Origin: Rotaria socialis
Lineage: Eukaryota; Rotifera; Eurotatoria; Philodinida; Philodinidae
Direction of reading: 5' to 3'
Assembly: GCA_905331475.1 (NCBI GenBank)
Contig: CAJNYU010003357.1
Location: forward strand, 124,001-188,000
Length of the DNA: 64,000 nt
Shown here: positions 52,498 to 63,740 of the stretch, piece by piece
How positions within the stretch are numbered: the stretch's first letter is position 1
How the letters are laid out: each line of letters starts with the position of its first letter
Made by a program: the position numbers and the translations under genes
The notes under the pieces: model-generated
What the model saw: the letters and a program-made list of their open reading frames with translations, nothing else
Database searches by the model: none
Told to the model about the DNA's origin: nothing

Positions 52498-54328
52498 TCA
52501 CCAATGTGGCCATATATAATCAAGGAATTTAACTGTTAATTCGTAACCAAGAAAACATGCAGCATTAGCTGGAAAAGCTCGTAACATAACAGGTACAATG
52601 CCTTTATAGAGCGATCCGATTCCTTCAGTACGTATAAGTTCACGTAAAACATCAGCTATACCAGAATATTTTCCTGAGGGAGCTAATCATTAAAACGAGA
52701 GAAAAAAAACAAAGTAAAAAACAAGCAAAACATAAAAAATAATTCTAGTAAACCTGTTTGAAATCTTGATTTAAGTACATCGGGAGGAATAGCTACAACC
52801 CAATTAGCAATACCAGCCATGCCACCAGCAAATAATGTTTTCCATGCACTCAAGTCACTAGGACTAGAAAAGCAAACACAAAAATGATCTATATAGATTT
52901 ATATGATTTTTGTACGCACGATTTTCCTTCAGGTGTCAACACTCTTTTTAAATATTCGTATGATGCAAAATAAACACCAGATGCAGGCACATCTAAATAT
53001 CATATCCGTGTTATTGAAGTCATGGATTATACTAAAAAAGATCTAATTTTTACCTCGCATGAGTGTTAAAGCTGTTCCTCGATAGATACTTCGAATACCA
53101 CCTTCTCTATATAATTGTTTAGCACAATCTACTGGTCCACTATATTTATGTTCATTAGCCGCATGTTGAATCTTTTTAATTGCTGAAAATTCTTTATCAA
53201 ATCTGAATAAACTCATTTTCCTACTTGTAATAAACATTTAATTCTTTCACCTGGCGCCATTATCACAGTTGTAAAAACTCCAGATAACATACCAGCAACA
53301 AATATTTGCGGTAAACTAATGATGAATATCATTATTATTGTTATATACTGTAAACAGAAAATAACTGAATAAAACTACTTACGTATAATTATCATTTTCA
53401 CCAGCTGGTGTTTGTAATCGTTTACCAACACCATATCCAAAAAAGCATACAGCAAACATTGGTGTCACACCTTGAATGTCAAAAAAAAATAAAATCTAGT
53501 TCTGTCAACAGTAACGTTCTACAAGATGAGAGTAATATGTTGAAGTATATCTTTCTTATAGAAAACATGGTCAATATAGAACATATTTTGTTGCCGATAT
53601 TGAATACTCACTATGGTAATCTTAGTTCACAAGAAACAAGTATCACAATTGATTTTTTTTCGTCAATATTTAATATACTCAAAATGAATTATCCATTAAT
53701 GATGTAACTTCAAAAAAGAAAATTCTAGTAGTCGTGTAGTATATTTCGTACGATGAATCTTAAGTTTAAGTCTAGTGATTTATTCTTTTTATCAACAGTT
53801 TGGGAAAGCACGATATTTCATCAAGAATATCGCCACTTCTGGAATAAAGATCATTTCTAATCTTAAAGACTTAAAGAAATTGTACGACTGCGAACGGAGA
53901 ATTTAAATTCATAATGATTCGCCATGATAACATACATACCAATTAGTGGTGCACCCATCCCTTTATATAAACCGGCAAAACCCTATAGAAATTGAAATCC
54001 AGGTTCGTTATCTCAATTTTATTTTTCTTTGAATAATATGTTTACTTCTTTTGCAACAGTCTTTGTCGCGCAATCCCATGTTCCTGTAAACAATGGTACT
54101 TGTCCAGGTTGTGGCTTTGGTTGTGTTTGTAATCGAACCTTTTGGTTTCAATCAAATATTGAGTATTTGAAATGTCATTTTGCTTAAACATACTTTAATT
54201 GTATCTAATGGGTGACCTGTAATAACAAGACAAGCGCCGCCAACACCACCAGCCAAAAAATCTTTGATTGGATTCACTTTTCTGACTGCGATTTTTGCTG
54301 TTGTTATCTCATTTGTGGTTTGCGACAT
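52498..54328 (-). CDS. SLC25A20: Mitochondrial carnitine/acylcarnitine carrier
   Basis: Inner-membrane antiporter that imports acylcarnitines for beta-oxidation and exports carnitine. Nine exons fit in phase: 54328-54194, 54138-54046, 53982-53940, 53470-53383, 53315-53225, 53171-53054, 52992-52920, 52863-52754, 52682-52498 (311 aa). It is a three-fold mitochondrial carrier with [25 protein letters not shown] and [12 protein letters not shown] as the three PxDx[KR]-type signatures. [37 protein letters not shown] and [14 protein letters not shown] are specific to CAC. Intron 3 (53471-53939, 469 bp) is much longer than the rest and carries a coding-like stretch on the other strand. BCAP31 lies 304 bp upstream on the same strand. 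Confidence 0.95.
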
Positions 54329-54632
54329 GGTTAGTTTTTCTTGTGTGAATAAATACTCCTTCTAGAAGATTTTTTCAATAAAAATAAGAAAGAATAATTA
54401 ATATATTTCTCTTGGATAATTTATTTCGCTTATTCAGATATGTATGACAAAGAGTGTAGATTGAATAAATCAAAGAAAAAAAGACTGATAAATAACAGGA
54501 AAAAATAAGCACATGTGAAAGTGATATGCTAACAAATGCTAGGATTTTTAGTCATGAAATTTGTGCATAACCAAAGCAGGATGCAAAAAAAACTAAATAG
54601 CCGATTGCTCATAGGTCAACGAATATATTTGT

Positions 54633-55706
54633 TTATTTATCTTTTGCTGATTCATTTTTTGCTAAAACATCCAATTTATTCTAAAAGAAATTCAAAAAGA
54701 ATATTTCAATTCATAAAAATTAACTTCATCTAATTTACTTGTAATTTTTGATGTTCATTACAAAGTTTATCATATTCTTGTACTGAAGTGTCATATTTTT
54801 CACGCAATGCTTCTATATCTTCACGCGCTTGAATGGCTTCTGAATAAAGAGAAAAAAACAAATCAAAAGTTTAGAATATGTGTAGTTATTTTATATCTAT
54901 ATTTCATAAACCTTTCTTATATCTTTCAATTTCAGCATCATATTCTTTTGGATCAATAAAATTTGATCCTTGACCTGATGAAGTTGATTTTTCTTGTTGG
55001 CTAAGCTTCTTTCAAAAGAAAAATTAAATTTTTTTAATTAAACAAACTATTTTCTTACATCTGAATCATTATTCTGCATGGCTTCTTGTAAATGACGATG
55101 AGCACCTTCAGCTTGCTTACGTGCTGCAGTTGACTCAGCCATTTTACGTGCAACAGCCGATAGAAGACTAATTAAACGTTTAATTACACTAGAATTATTT
55201 ATCAATTATTTAATCGAAAATTAATGATTAATATGTTTTTCTACGTACAACCAAAGAAAAAGAGCGAAGCCAGCAATGTAGAAATTTCTTTGTGAACGAA
55301 ACTCTTTCATATGTGCATGTGCTTCACTATGTGGCGTTGTTAGTTCTTTTGCATCAATATTAGAATATTTTCTTAATTCACGAATTGAATCTAAATGAAT
55401 CAGAAATATAAAGATAAAATCTATGCCAGAGACGTCATTTTTTACCGATAAATAATAAGCCGAATATAAATATTATAAAATTAAAATAATACTTTGATCC
55501 AGCTGAGAATGCTGCTACAAGTCTTGACTTGAAAAGTGTTCGCCAACTAGAAATCGATGAAATAAAGTTGTTTGTTTTTATTAAATATCTTTCAGAACAA
55601 GTATGAATACTTACATCGTGGGTGAAATGAATGGCAAAAGAAGAGTAATAACAACAACTATTTCACAATAGAGAAATGTCGCCAGAAATGTCCATTGAAA
55701 ACTCAT
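54633..55706 (-). CDS. BCAP31: B-cell receptor-associated protein 31/29-like ER chaperone
   Basis: Three-pass ER membrane protein that sorts membrane cargo for export or quality control. Seven exons fit in phase: 55706-55615, 55546-55446, 55390-55249, 55188-55059, 55008-54912, 54839-54739, 54680-54633 (236 aa; human 241-246). MSFQWTFLATFLYCEIVVV and LLLPFISPTIWRTLFKSR form TM1 and loop. TM2 reads YYFNFIIFIFGLLFI. Then IRELRKYS, FRSQRNFYIAGFALFLWFVI (TM3) and a C-terminal coiled coil ending EYDKLCNEHQKLQ follow. The last 15 residues, NKLDVLAKNESAKDK, come from a terminal exon; without that splice the protein would end QVN. The end is lysine-rich but not the textbook KKxx ER signal. BAP29 versus BAP31 is unresolved. 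An acceptor-like TTTTTAG lies 22 nt before the ATG. Confidence 0.93.
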
Positions 55707-57421
55707 TGTCTGTTTTTTCGTGGAATATCTAAAAATAAGCGATTGAGCTTTGGAACGTGAAAAGTGAGAATAAATTCTAGTTTTAACGAATCAAATAAAT
55801 CAACAAAATAAAACTAAAATAGATGTTTGTTGTAGTGGTGACAAATAAACCAGTGAAAGTAACTAATGAAATGATTTAGTTATGAAATTGCTGAAGATGC
55901 GAGCAATCCAGTAAACATGAATCAAATTGATATCATGATGACTCAATATTGTGGTGTATAGACCTGATTGAATGTGTCAAATAGAGAAAAAATTTATTTT
56001 AAAATCACATTCAAAAAAACATTTATTTTTCATACAGAGATATTTGAAATGATTCTGTTTATTTCTATCAATAGAAAATTATCTGAAACTTCTGATTGGT
56101 CGAAATTTAGCTAATAGAATTAAAATACAAAACTAGATGGTATCCGAATTGCACTCGTATAAGAAATGCGATGCAAAGCTCGAATCGGATCTTCACGAAA
56201 AATCTACAATTCAGAGAAATCTTGAATACTTTTTGTGTCAACATGATGAAATTCATCCCTGAGAAAACTCCATTCTTACATAGCGATATATTCTTAAAGA
56301 TCGATTTCGATTGATCGATTAATTATGTCCATGATTCATTATCTTACGTAAGAGAATTTGGGCTCATGTAATTTTCTTCGAAGGTTGTGACCATTTTACT
56401 AATTTTTCATGCAAGGACAAGGTATTTACAGAAAAAAATGAACAGCAGAATCTCAATCTGAAATTTCGTTCATATATAGATCTCATGATTACTAAAACAT
56501 TCTAAAAGTTTCAGCGAAAAAAGAAGTTCTCTTCTCGAGATACTGATTTTCAAAAAAGTTGTCTGATACTCTCTACAGTAGGAAAACATTGAATTCCATA
56601 ACTATTCAATATCTTGAGAAGAGAGCATTATTTCCGTTGAACCGTTTATAATGCTTTAGTAACCACGAGACATATGTGAGCAAAATTTCAGATTAAAATT
56701 CTGTTGTTCAATTTTTCTGTAAATACCTTGTCATTGCATGAAAATTAGTAAAATGGTTACAATCTTCTAAGGAAGTTCCGTCGGCCCAAATCCTCTTAGA
56801 TTTTTTTCTATAACAGTATCTCCAACACGGACAAAATATTGAAAATGACATGGATTCCACTTGTTAGAAAAAAATACAAGTTATATAGAGTAAAAAAAAG
56901 TAGCCGCGCATAAAAATATGAAACACAAAAGAAAAAATATAAAGAGTCAAAACTTACATAGAATGAAACAAAGAATATAGAATATTAACTAAGAAAAAAC
57001 TATATTAACTAAACACTTGAACAATATAATTTTTATACTGTCTAAAAAATAGTATTTTCAAGACAAACAAGAATTTTCTCCAATTTTATTTTTCCTGATG
57101 TATTACATTCTTCACCTCTAATTTAACTATTACGTTTAGAATATTTTATATTTATGTGAGAAAAACATAACTGCCTAAAACCAAAATGAGAGTAAACATC
57201 TCCTCTTTAACATTTGACACAATCTATATGTTCAAGTATACCATCAAAACAAGGATTATTAACAAGTCCAAGTTGTGTATTAGTAATAATATAAATCTGT
57301 GTTCAATCATTAAGCCTGTATTGAATGTATGCAATATCTGATGTTGTTCAATCACTTTATATTTATACTATATAATTATAATTCAATCAATCATAAAATC
57401 ATTGGGTGTAAAATCGAAATG
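55707..57421. other. Gene-poor interval with a fold-back repeat
   Basis: 1.7 kb upstream of BCAP31. Apart from the inverted repeat at 56350-56797, it is AT-rich sequence without supported coding. Confidence 0.55.
56350..56797. repeat. Long imperfect inverted repeat (fold-back element)
   Basis: Left arm 56350 to about 56560 and right arm about 56600-56797 are reverse complements along their length. Shared blocks include GACAAGGTATTTACAG, GACCATTTTACTAATTTT (with small changes) and TCTCTTCTC. I estimate three-quarters or more identity from reading. The spacer is about 40 bp. No open frame. Resembles a non-autonomous fold-back or MITE-type DNA element; a transcript would form a long hairpin. 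Terminal duplication not found. Confidence 0.8.
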
Positions 57422-60400
57422 TTAGATGACTATATATTCTTGTTGATCTCCTAAAAATTGAGTAGCATCTTTCATATTTTCAATAGTTTCATTAAAAATT
57501 GTACCATCGCTATCAATGTGATTATGTAACTGAATAAAGTTAGAATTAACTTTTAAAAAAAAAGCTGCTTTAATCATATAAATATAACAGTTTTGATAGA
57601 CACGGTTGAAATATAAATCATAGCCATGTTTACGCTCTCAAAAACAAATACTACTTACGCCGTAAATTGCTTTCCAAGACAATTCAAAATATCATTCTCA
57701 ATCAAACCTATAACTTAGATCTCCAATACTTGATGATCATGAATCATAGGATATTGATTCTCTGATCGAATAGTGTTTTCATAATTTTGATTTAGATTGT
57801 ATTTGTTTATTCTTCTTAAATCAATGCTTTTTTGTACTTTTATTTACATCTCAAATGTTCTTTCATTCTTTAACTTCATCTCCATTTTCACTATCAATAC
57901 TATTTTCGACAGAGAGATAATAATATTTTAGTTATGTATATTTTGTTACAATTTTTGTAGCTTATTTATACGACACCAATCAGTTTATACATTTTCATAA
58001 CAATTTCTACTTTCAATTGAGACACTTTGATCTTTCTATTTGTTTTCCCTCATAACAGTTATTGCATCGGGATTTACATGTAACTCTTTCAATGCATTAT
58101 AAATCTGAACAATTAATTTACTGTTTGATTTGTTTGCGATTCTATTACTTGTATGTTTTTTACTACAATAATGAAATTCTAATTTTTTTTTATGTTTATT
58201 TTTATTTTTTCTTTCACTTTTAGATCAAACTTTAATGTTCTAAGTTTGGCGTATAAAGATTACCATCAGATCTAGAAGAGAAAAATTAATTAAAATGCCC
58301 CTATTTTCGAATAAAGGGATTATATTTACTTTTTTTCTTTTGTTTCTTCCAAAACATCAACCTTTAATTCATATTGACATGTTAACATTTGTTCTTGTGT
58401 ACTATTTCAATCATAAATTGTTGATGTTGACGTTGGTACATCTGTAAACCCTGCACATGTTGTTAATGGCGTTGCACACGCGTGGCCTGGACTGGACGAT
58501 ATGTTGATGACGCACGTGCAGAATCTGGATCTGCTATTGTTGAATGTGAACGTGAACTAACATAACCAGAACGATGTTGTAAAATGTTTGAGACACTTTT
58601 AGATATCCTTTTCATCAACTGATTATTATCAACATCAAGTTTTCTAAAAAAAAAGATTTTGATATATATATATGCATATATCAATATAAAATGTTTGTAA
58701 ACTTGCCCTTCATTATTAAAGTAGTTTCCAAGATCAATCGCTGTTGTTTGTAGTTTATTTGAATACTACAATACAAAGATATGAAAAATTAAAATGTTAA
58801 AGTACTTAAACGACTTACACTGTACTGAATCTTATATTTATTGCTACCCAGGTTGATCAAAACGGACTCGTTTACGGTCTGTTTGTCGACAGTAAACGAT
58901 GTCAAAACGGTATCTTTACGGCAGTAAATAGGCCATATTTGCCCGTAATACCTGGCGCAGTAGTACAGCACCGTAAGCGGGACTGAATTTTCATGGTTTA
59001 CGGCTGTTTGTGCTCCGTACTCTCATGATAATACGGTCTGTATTACTGCACCAGATATTACGGCAAAATTTCGCCCCTAAAATAGTCGTAAAGTAACCGT
59101 CAATGGCCGTATACGGACCGTACTGTTCGACCTGGGTACGAACAGATTGAATAGTTTCTACTAATTTATCTTCTTTTTTATATTCAATATGAATTTGTCC
59201 TTGAGTATCACGAGAAATAAATAATCGATTTGCAGTCTAAAACAGTAAAACCAATATTATTTTAAAAAAAACAAGTATCCTACTTCATTTTCATTTCTTT
59301 TTATTAAAAATCCTCGAGTAAGAAAACAATAATGGGTAATGATTATGACTTGATCATTACCTAAAAGTTCAAGTTCATATTGTTTACGCAAGTTTCGCAG
59401 AGAAATTTAAGTTGTCATTTATCTGAAACTAGATATAACTTTACAAATTAATTTATAAAGATTATTAGTTTAGAGGATCAAACAAATGAAATAAATGAGA
59501 ACGTAAATCTAACTTGAAGTTGAGCTTTTTTCTATCAATTTCATATAAAGTTAATGAAAGAGAAATAATTGAACCAAAAGATTATGGAACATGATAATGA
59601 AATGATTGACGACGAAGAAATTGTATAACAGATTATCGAAATTTTTCATCAAAGTCATTTATTTCGAATAATAAATCATTTTTTATATTGTTTTTTTCAG
59701 CCTAATTAAATAAAAAATAATTCGATATGTAGTAGATGAAATACGCTACTTGTTTAAGTTCAAAAACTAACGTTGGTTCAAATTGAATTCGTTATGTGCA
59801 TTTAAGCATATTTGTTTGATCAAATTTTTCCAAATAAAAGAAATGTTTACTATAAGAAAAAGTAAACAAACAAAGGAATAAAATAAAATTTAGAAAATTG
59901 GAGAAAGAAATAAAACAAATATCATTCAAATTAATTTCATGTTAATGGTAATCGACCTGTTAAATAATGACCATTTTCTATGTACAAAAGTACGTATCAT
60001 TTTTTTCTTTTGAAAGATCTCAACAAAAAAATGAAAAGATACTTTTCTGATAAAAATTGACATAAAGTATATATATATATATGAATTTTTCTGTTTGTAG
60101 TACAACAAGAATAGCGGATAATGATAAATCATCAATTGAATATTTTTATTATTATTATTAACTGTAATTGAATGATGTAGTGATACAGCCATAAGACTAG
60201 ATTTGAATTTGTTCACTATAATCCGTTATTACATCAACATTATACTAGATTAGAACTTGACTTTGAAGATATTTTGATGTTGATGTTAATTGAACTGATC
60301 TTTTTTCAAAACGCATTCATGATGTACGTGCACGTCGAATCTAACTTGGAATTAATTCTTTATCATTTATTATTTATTTTGTATAGTTTAAAATTGAATT

Positions 60401-60605
60401 TGAATCCTAAGTATAAAATATTAATTTAAAATATCAAAAGATTTTCTAATTTACGATTATGTCTTATGAATTGGCATCTTTTCGGCTTGTGTCTTCCTAT
60501 AATAGCAAATAAAGTATTTAAAACATAAAAAGTGAAGAGATATACATTATCCAACGTGTTGATGCTGGTTTGAAAATATATATGGACACGTCAACATGAG
60601 CATAT
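57422..60605 (-). pseudogene. Decayed multi-exon gene of unknown family
   Basis: Minus-strand segments with host-like codon use but interrupted by stops and frame changes. From 3' to 5': 57422-57636 (GYDLYFNRVYQNCYIYMIKA, ending YIVI); near 58050-58115 (ALKELHVNPDAITVM); 58244-58440 (coding-like with one in-frame TGA); 58463-58643 (KLDVDNNQLMKRISKSVSN, frame change near its end); 58707-58765 (YSNKLQTTAIDLGNYFNN); 59139-59236 (TANRLFISRDTQGQIHIEY); 59284 to about 59374; about 60310 (MRFEKRSVQLTSTSKYLQ); and 60500-60605 (GEYAHVDVSIYIFKPASTRW). Exons 58765-58707 and 58643 onwards join in phase through a GC-AG intron. A transposon-like element splits one exon. Family not recognised. It may be several genes, or a live gene with unusual splicing. 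Confidence 0.4.
58847..59136. mobile_element. 290-bp MITE-like element inserted in an exon
   Basis: Ends are perfect 7-bp inverted repeats, CCCAGGT at 58847-58853 and ACCTGGG at 59130-59136, flanked by a TA duplication (58845-58846 and 59137-59138). It is clearly less AT-rich than its surroundings and built of repeated TTACGG/CCGTAA words. No transposase frame, so non-autonomous. Removing it plus one TA restores an uninterrupted minus-strand reading frame into the next exon with a GTAAGT donor (58818-58813), so it landed in coding sequence. Superfamily not determined (TA target). Confidence 0.8.
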
Positions 60606-63107
60606 TCACCCTAAAATAAATGATCGGACGTCTCAGATTATGAATGTAATTCAACATTTTTTCTTCTGAAAGGATCATCACGAAGAAAAAAAGTCATTTT
60701 CAATTTTTGGTCTCTGTTTATTATTTCTTTTCTTGCTCTAATCTCTGCATTGGTTTATAAAAAAATCAAAATCGTAATCAGGGTAAAATCTTCAGAAATC
60801 ATCTCATCTATTCTTTTTTGAGATTTACCCAACACATTAGCATTAAAATTCTGTTGTAATCTATAGATTTGCAAATTTTACACAGATCAAAAAGGAAAAT
60901 CCGCTGAAATCTTGATGAAACATTTTCATGCATTTTCTCCATTATCCCGAATAGGATCCTGAACATCGAATTCTCGATAGTTCCTAAAGATAAACCTGCA
61001 AAGATCTTAACAAAATTCTCGTATTTCCTATCAAGACCCAAATCACGGTTGATATTATCTTGTTAGGATCTGAAAACACTTGCTCCTGGAAAATTCCTAT
61101 CAGAATCCTGATTGAAACTTGTCAGGATTTATTCATTTAGGAATATGACTGACTAATCTTGTGTTATTCTTCTCAAGATCCTTCTGTGATTTAGCTATAA
61201 ATCTTGATAGGAATCTCATATTAGAACTTCATTACACCCAGATCGAAGAATCTGACACAAGATCTTGGAATATGTGCGAAGTCTTACAAGAATCTGACAA
61301 AAAATCGTACTCTCTGAGATCTTACGTTAGATCAAGTCTCACAATCAGATTCTTGAAAAATCGTACACATTGATAAGATCTTTCAAGAATCTGATTCTGC
61401 GACTAGATCTAAGATCTCAGAGACTACGATTTTTTGTCGGATCTTACACGATCATATAAGATCAGATGCAGAATCTTATCAGATCTTAACATCTGATTGT
61501 TTGCCCTGGGCAGAGCTCGTCTAAAACTTGAGAAAATCTTGACTGAATCCATTCTATTATTCTTGTCAGAATCCCAAGTAGGATCGACAGTGTGCATGGT
61601 TTTCGTTTGGTTTTGCTTAGCGTGGAAAGATTCGAAGGAGAAAGTCTCGTAAAACTAGAGAGAAACAGTTTTGCATTGTTTTTCTTACAGGAAAAAAAAT
61701 ATTATCAGCTAGAATTTGTGAGTTTTTCTGATTCAATCAAGGCAATATTTTTGTGCTGCTTTATCTCTTAGCGTGTAAATGCAATATAATTCAAAGTATG
61801 TAGGAATTCTTTTTCCTTCGGACTTGAACGTTTTATTTTTTAGGCTTATTAGTGATGTCTTAGCATCCTCTGATTTGGCTGATCCAAAAATGAAAATAGA
61901 TCAATGTAAAAAAAATGGTTTCCACCTCAAGAGACAATAGATCCATATAAAAGAGAAAATAAATTAATTTAAAGAGAAAACAGTTTGCACCTAGCGAGAA
62001 AATAAATCAATATAGAAGAGAAAATAGATGATTGTCTTTGGCATGTTGTATTCAGCCCACAAATAAATTAAAATCGTCTACGAATTTGCAAAGAAAATTG
62101 AGAGGGAGAATTTCGCCGCTCATCGTAAAAAATGACAGTGTGATTCCATGTAGGATCCTGGATCCTCGATTCAAGAAAGAATATGTACAGAAAATTGAAA
62201 AAGTCTGAAAATGATCCTGAATCAAAACTGGCGGGATTCTTTGGATTATCATTCCTAAAGTTCCTTGGAAGCTCTCTTAAGAAAAGCACATGATTGAGCA
62301 GAGTAAACAGTAATCTACGAAGATTCTAACTGAATCCTTATATTTTCTTATCAAAATCTTGATAAGGATTCCCATCGTGTTGCAAGGTTTGGAATCGCGC
62401 ATTCTTGGAAAGTTTTGAACAAGATCCTAAACAAAGTTTGGTAGGATAGTTCGTTTAGGATTCTGAATAATCTTGTTATTTTCTTGCTTAGATACTCGTT
62501 TGACATAGCTATTAATCCTTTCAGAATCCTAATAGGAGGTTTAGTTCAGGCATTGACAAGAACTTCATAATATCTTGGCAAAATTCTGTTTCTCATTCCT
62601 ATTAAGATCCTGAGTGGGATCAAGAGTGAATCTTGGCAGCATCTTGCATTCTCAATATAGAAAAATAGCTCAGCAGAAACTTGAACAAATCATAAAAAGG
62701 ATCGTGTTTTGAATCTTGAAAAATCCTGGGAGCACTAATTACTAAGATTTGAGACAGAATCCTGAATATAACTTCGCTAAATCCTTGAGATTCACGATTG
62801 TGAAAGATCCTTCCAAGCTTTCGCTGGAAACGATCAAGAGTAGTAAATGTCAAAAGGAAGTCTGGAACAATCCATATAAATTCTGCAGAATAGTTTCTAC
62901 AAATTATTTTTTATTACACAACAATAATCTTGTGAAAACCTATTCTAAGTCACATCATACAGTCAGAAATTGATTTTAGATTAAAAAATCAACTTACAGC
63001 TATTGTAGAACAAGTAAATTGATGTGTTTCACTTGAATTTCATGCTATTGCATAAATAACATCTTTTAATGAATAGCTTCAAATAAAACATTTTTAAATG
63101 AAATTAA
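60606..63107. repeat. Degenerate repeat field with GATCCTGA/GAATCTTG words
   Basis: From about 60780 to 62860 the sequence is dominated by variants of AGGATCCTGA, GAATCTTGA and AAGATCCT on both strands. Spacing is irregular, as in an old tandem or nested transposon-derived array. A second short element with CCCAG...CTGGG ends lies inside (61238-61510). Open frames (60808-61041, 61161-61373, 62052-62289, 62620-62853) all consist of these words and look non-coding. Confidence 0.6.
61238..61510. mobile_element. Second CCCAG...CTGGG element with internal hairpin
   Basis: 273 bp bounded by CCCAG (61238-61242) and CTGGG (61506-61510), flanked by CA on both sides (61236-61237, 61511-61512). It contains a strong inverted repeat around GACAAAAAATCGTA and CTCTGAGATCTTA, with arms of roughly 38 bp near 61290-61330 and 61395-61440. 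Size and ends resemble the element at 58847, but the internal words differ. Non-autonomous; no coding frame. Confidence 0.5.
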
Positions 63108-63344
63108 TCAAGAACGAAATCTTTTTTCTTGCTTCATACGAATATCAAAAGCAAGAAGACTAACGATGAATGATTGAGCATTTACATAAGCCACAATAGA
63201 TAATGTTTGACATGATGAATAACCGACTGGATGAATCAGCTGAAAAAAGTAAATATTATTATAAAATATCGATAAGAAAAAGTAGCAAACTTCATCAATT
63301 GAATCATTTTCATAGTTTCGTTTTTGCTCATTTATCACTTCCAT
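63108..63344 (-). CDS. Coding-like exon pair, unknown protein
   Basis: Two minus-strand segments, 63344-63291 and 63239-63108, join through GTTTGC and TTTTTTCAG into an open frame of 61 aa. It begins MEVINEQKRNYENDSIDE and continues LIHPVGYSSCQTLSIVAYVN. Codon use is like host genes and upstream sequence stays open for a few codons, so this may be the middle of a larger gene. Family not recognised; no domain called. It could belong to the same degraded locus as the segments to its left. Confidence 0.3.
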   Translation of the reverse strand: MEVINEQKRNYENDSIDEVCYFFLSIFYNNIYFFQLIHPVGYSSCQTLSIVAYVNAQSFIVSLLAFDIRMKQEKRFRS

Positions 63345-63574
63345 AAAATTGAATCGTATTCTTTACTAGAATAGCGAATATCTATAAATATTCAGAATTG
63401 AATCTTCATTTAAATAAGATAAAATGAAGTTTACATGATCATTTTTCTTCCAATCGATCTTCATTAATAACGATGCCGTTCGAAATCAATTTAATTAGAG
63501 AAGAAAAATACTTGTCTAACAATCTACTCAGCATCATATGATTTATTGATAAGTTTCAATTATTTTACTAATCT

Positions 63575-63740
63575 TTATTTATCCATATTAAACATTCGAA
63601 TACAATCATCACAAAATGATGTCGCCTTAACAAAATTCATTTCCTATAAAATAAAAAAAAACCTTTCTTACGAGATATCGTTTTTCTTCATAAGTATTTG
63701 ATGCCAGTATTGGTGCTTGATGCTCATCAAAATACTTCAT
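63575..63740 (-). CDS. Coding-like exon pair, unknown small protein or gene fragment
   Basis: Segments 63740-63672 and 63643-63575 join through a GTAAGA donor and TTTTATAG acceptor into a 45-aa frame. It starts MKYFDEHQAPILASNTYEEK and contains FCDDCIRMFNM before a stop. An in-frame stop precedes the ATG, with an acceptor-like TTTTTAG just upstream of that. It may be the 5' end of a gene continuing leftward through another splice, for example a donor at GTATTC inside the second segment. Not recognised. Confidence 0.3.

Noticed and set aside
59926-60216. 96-codon minus-strand frame at the decayed locus
   Set aside because: First 40 codons look somewhat coding-like but it runs into Lys/Phe/Ile text with no splice logic; not called as a gene.
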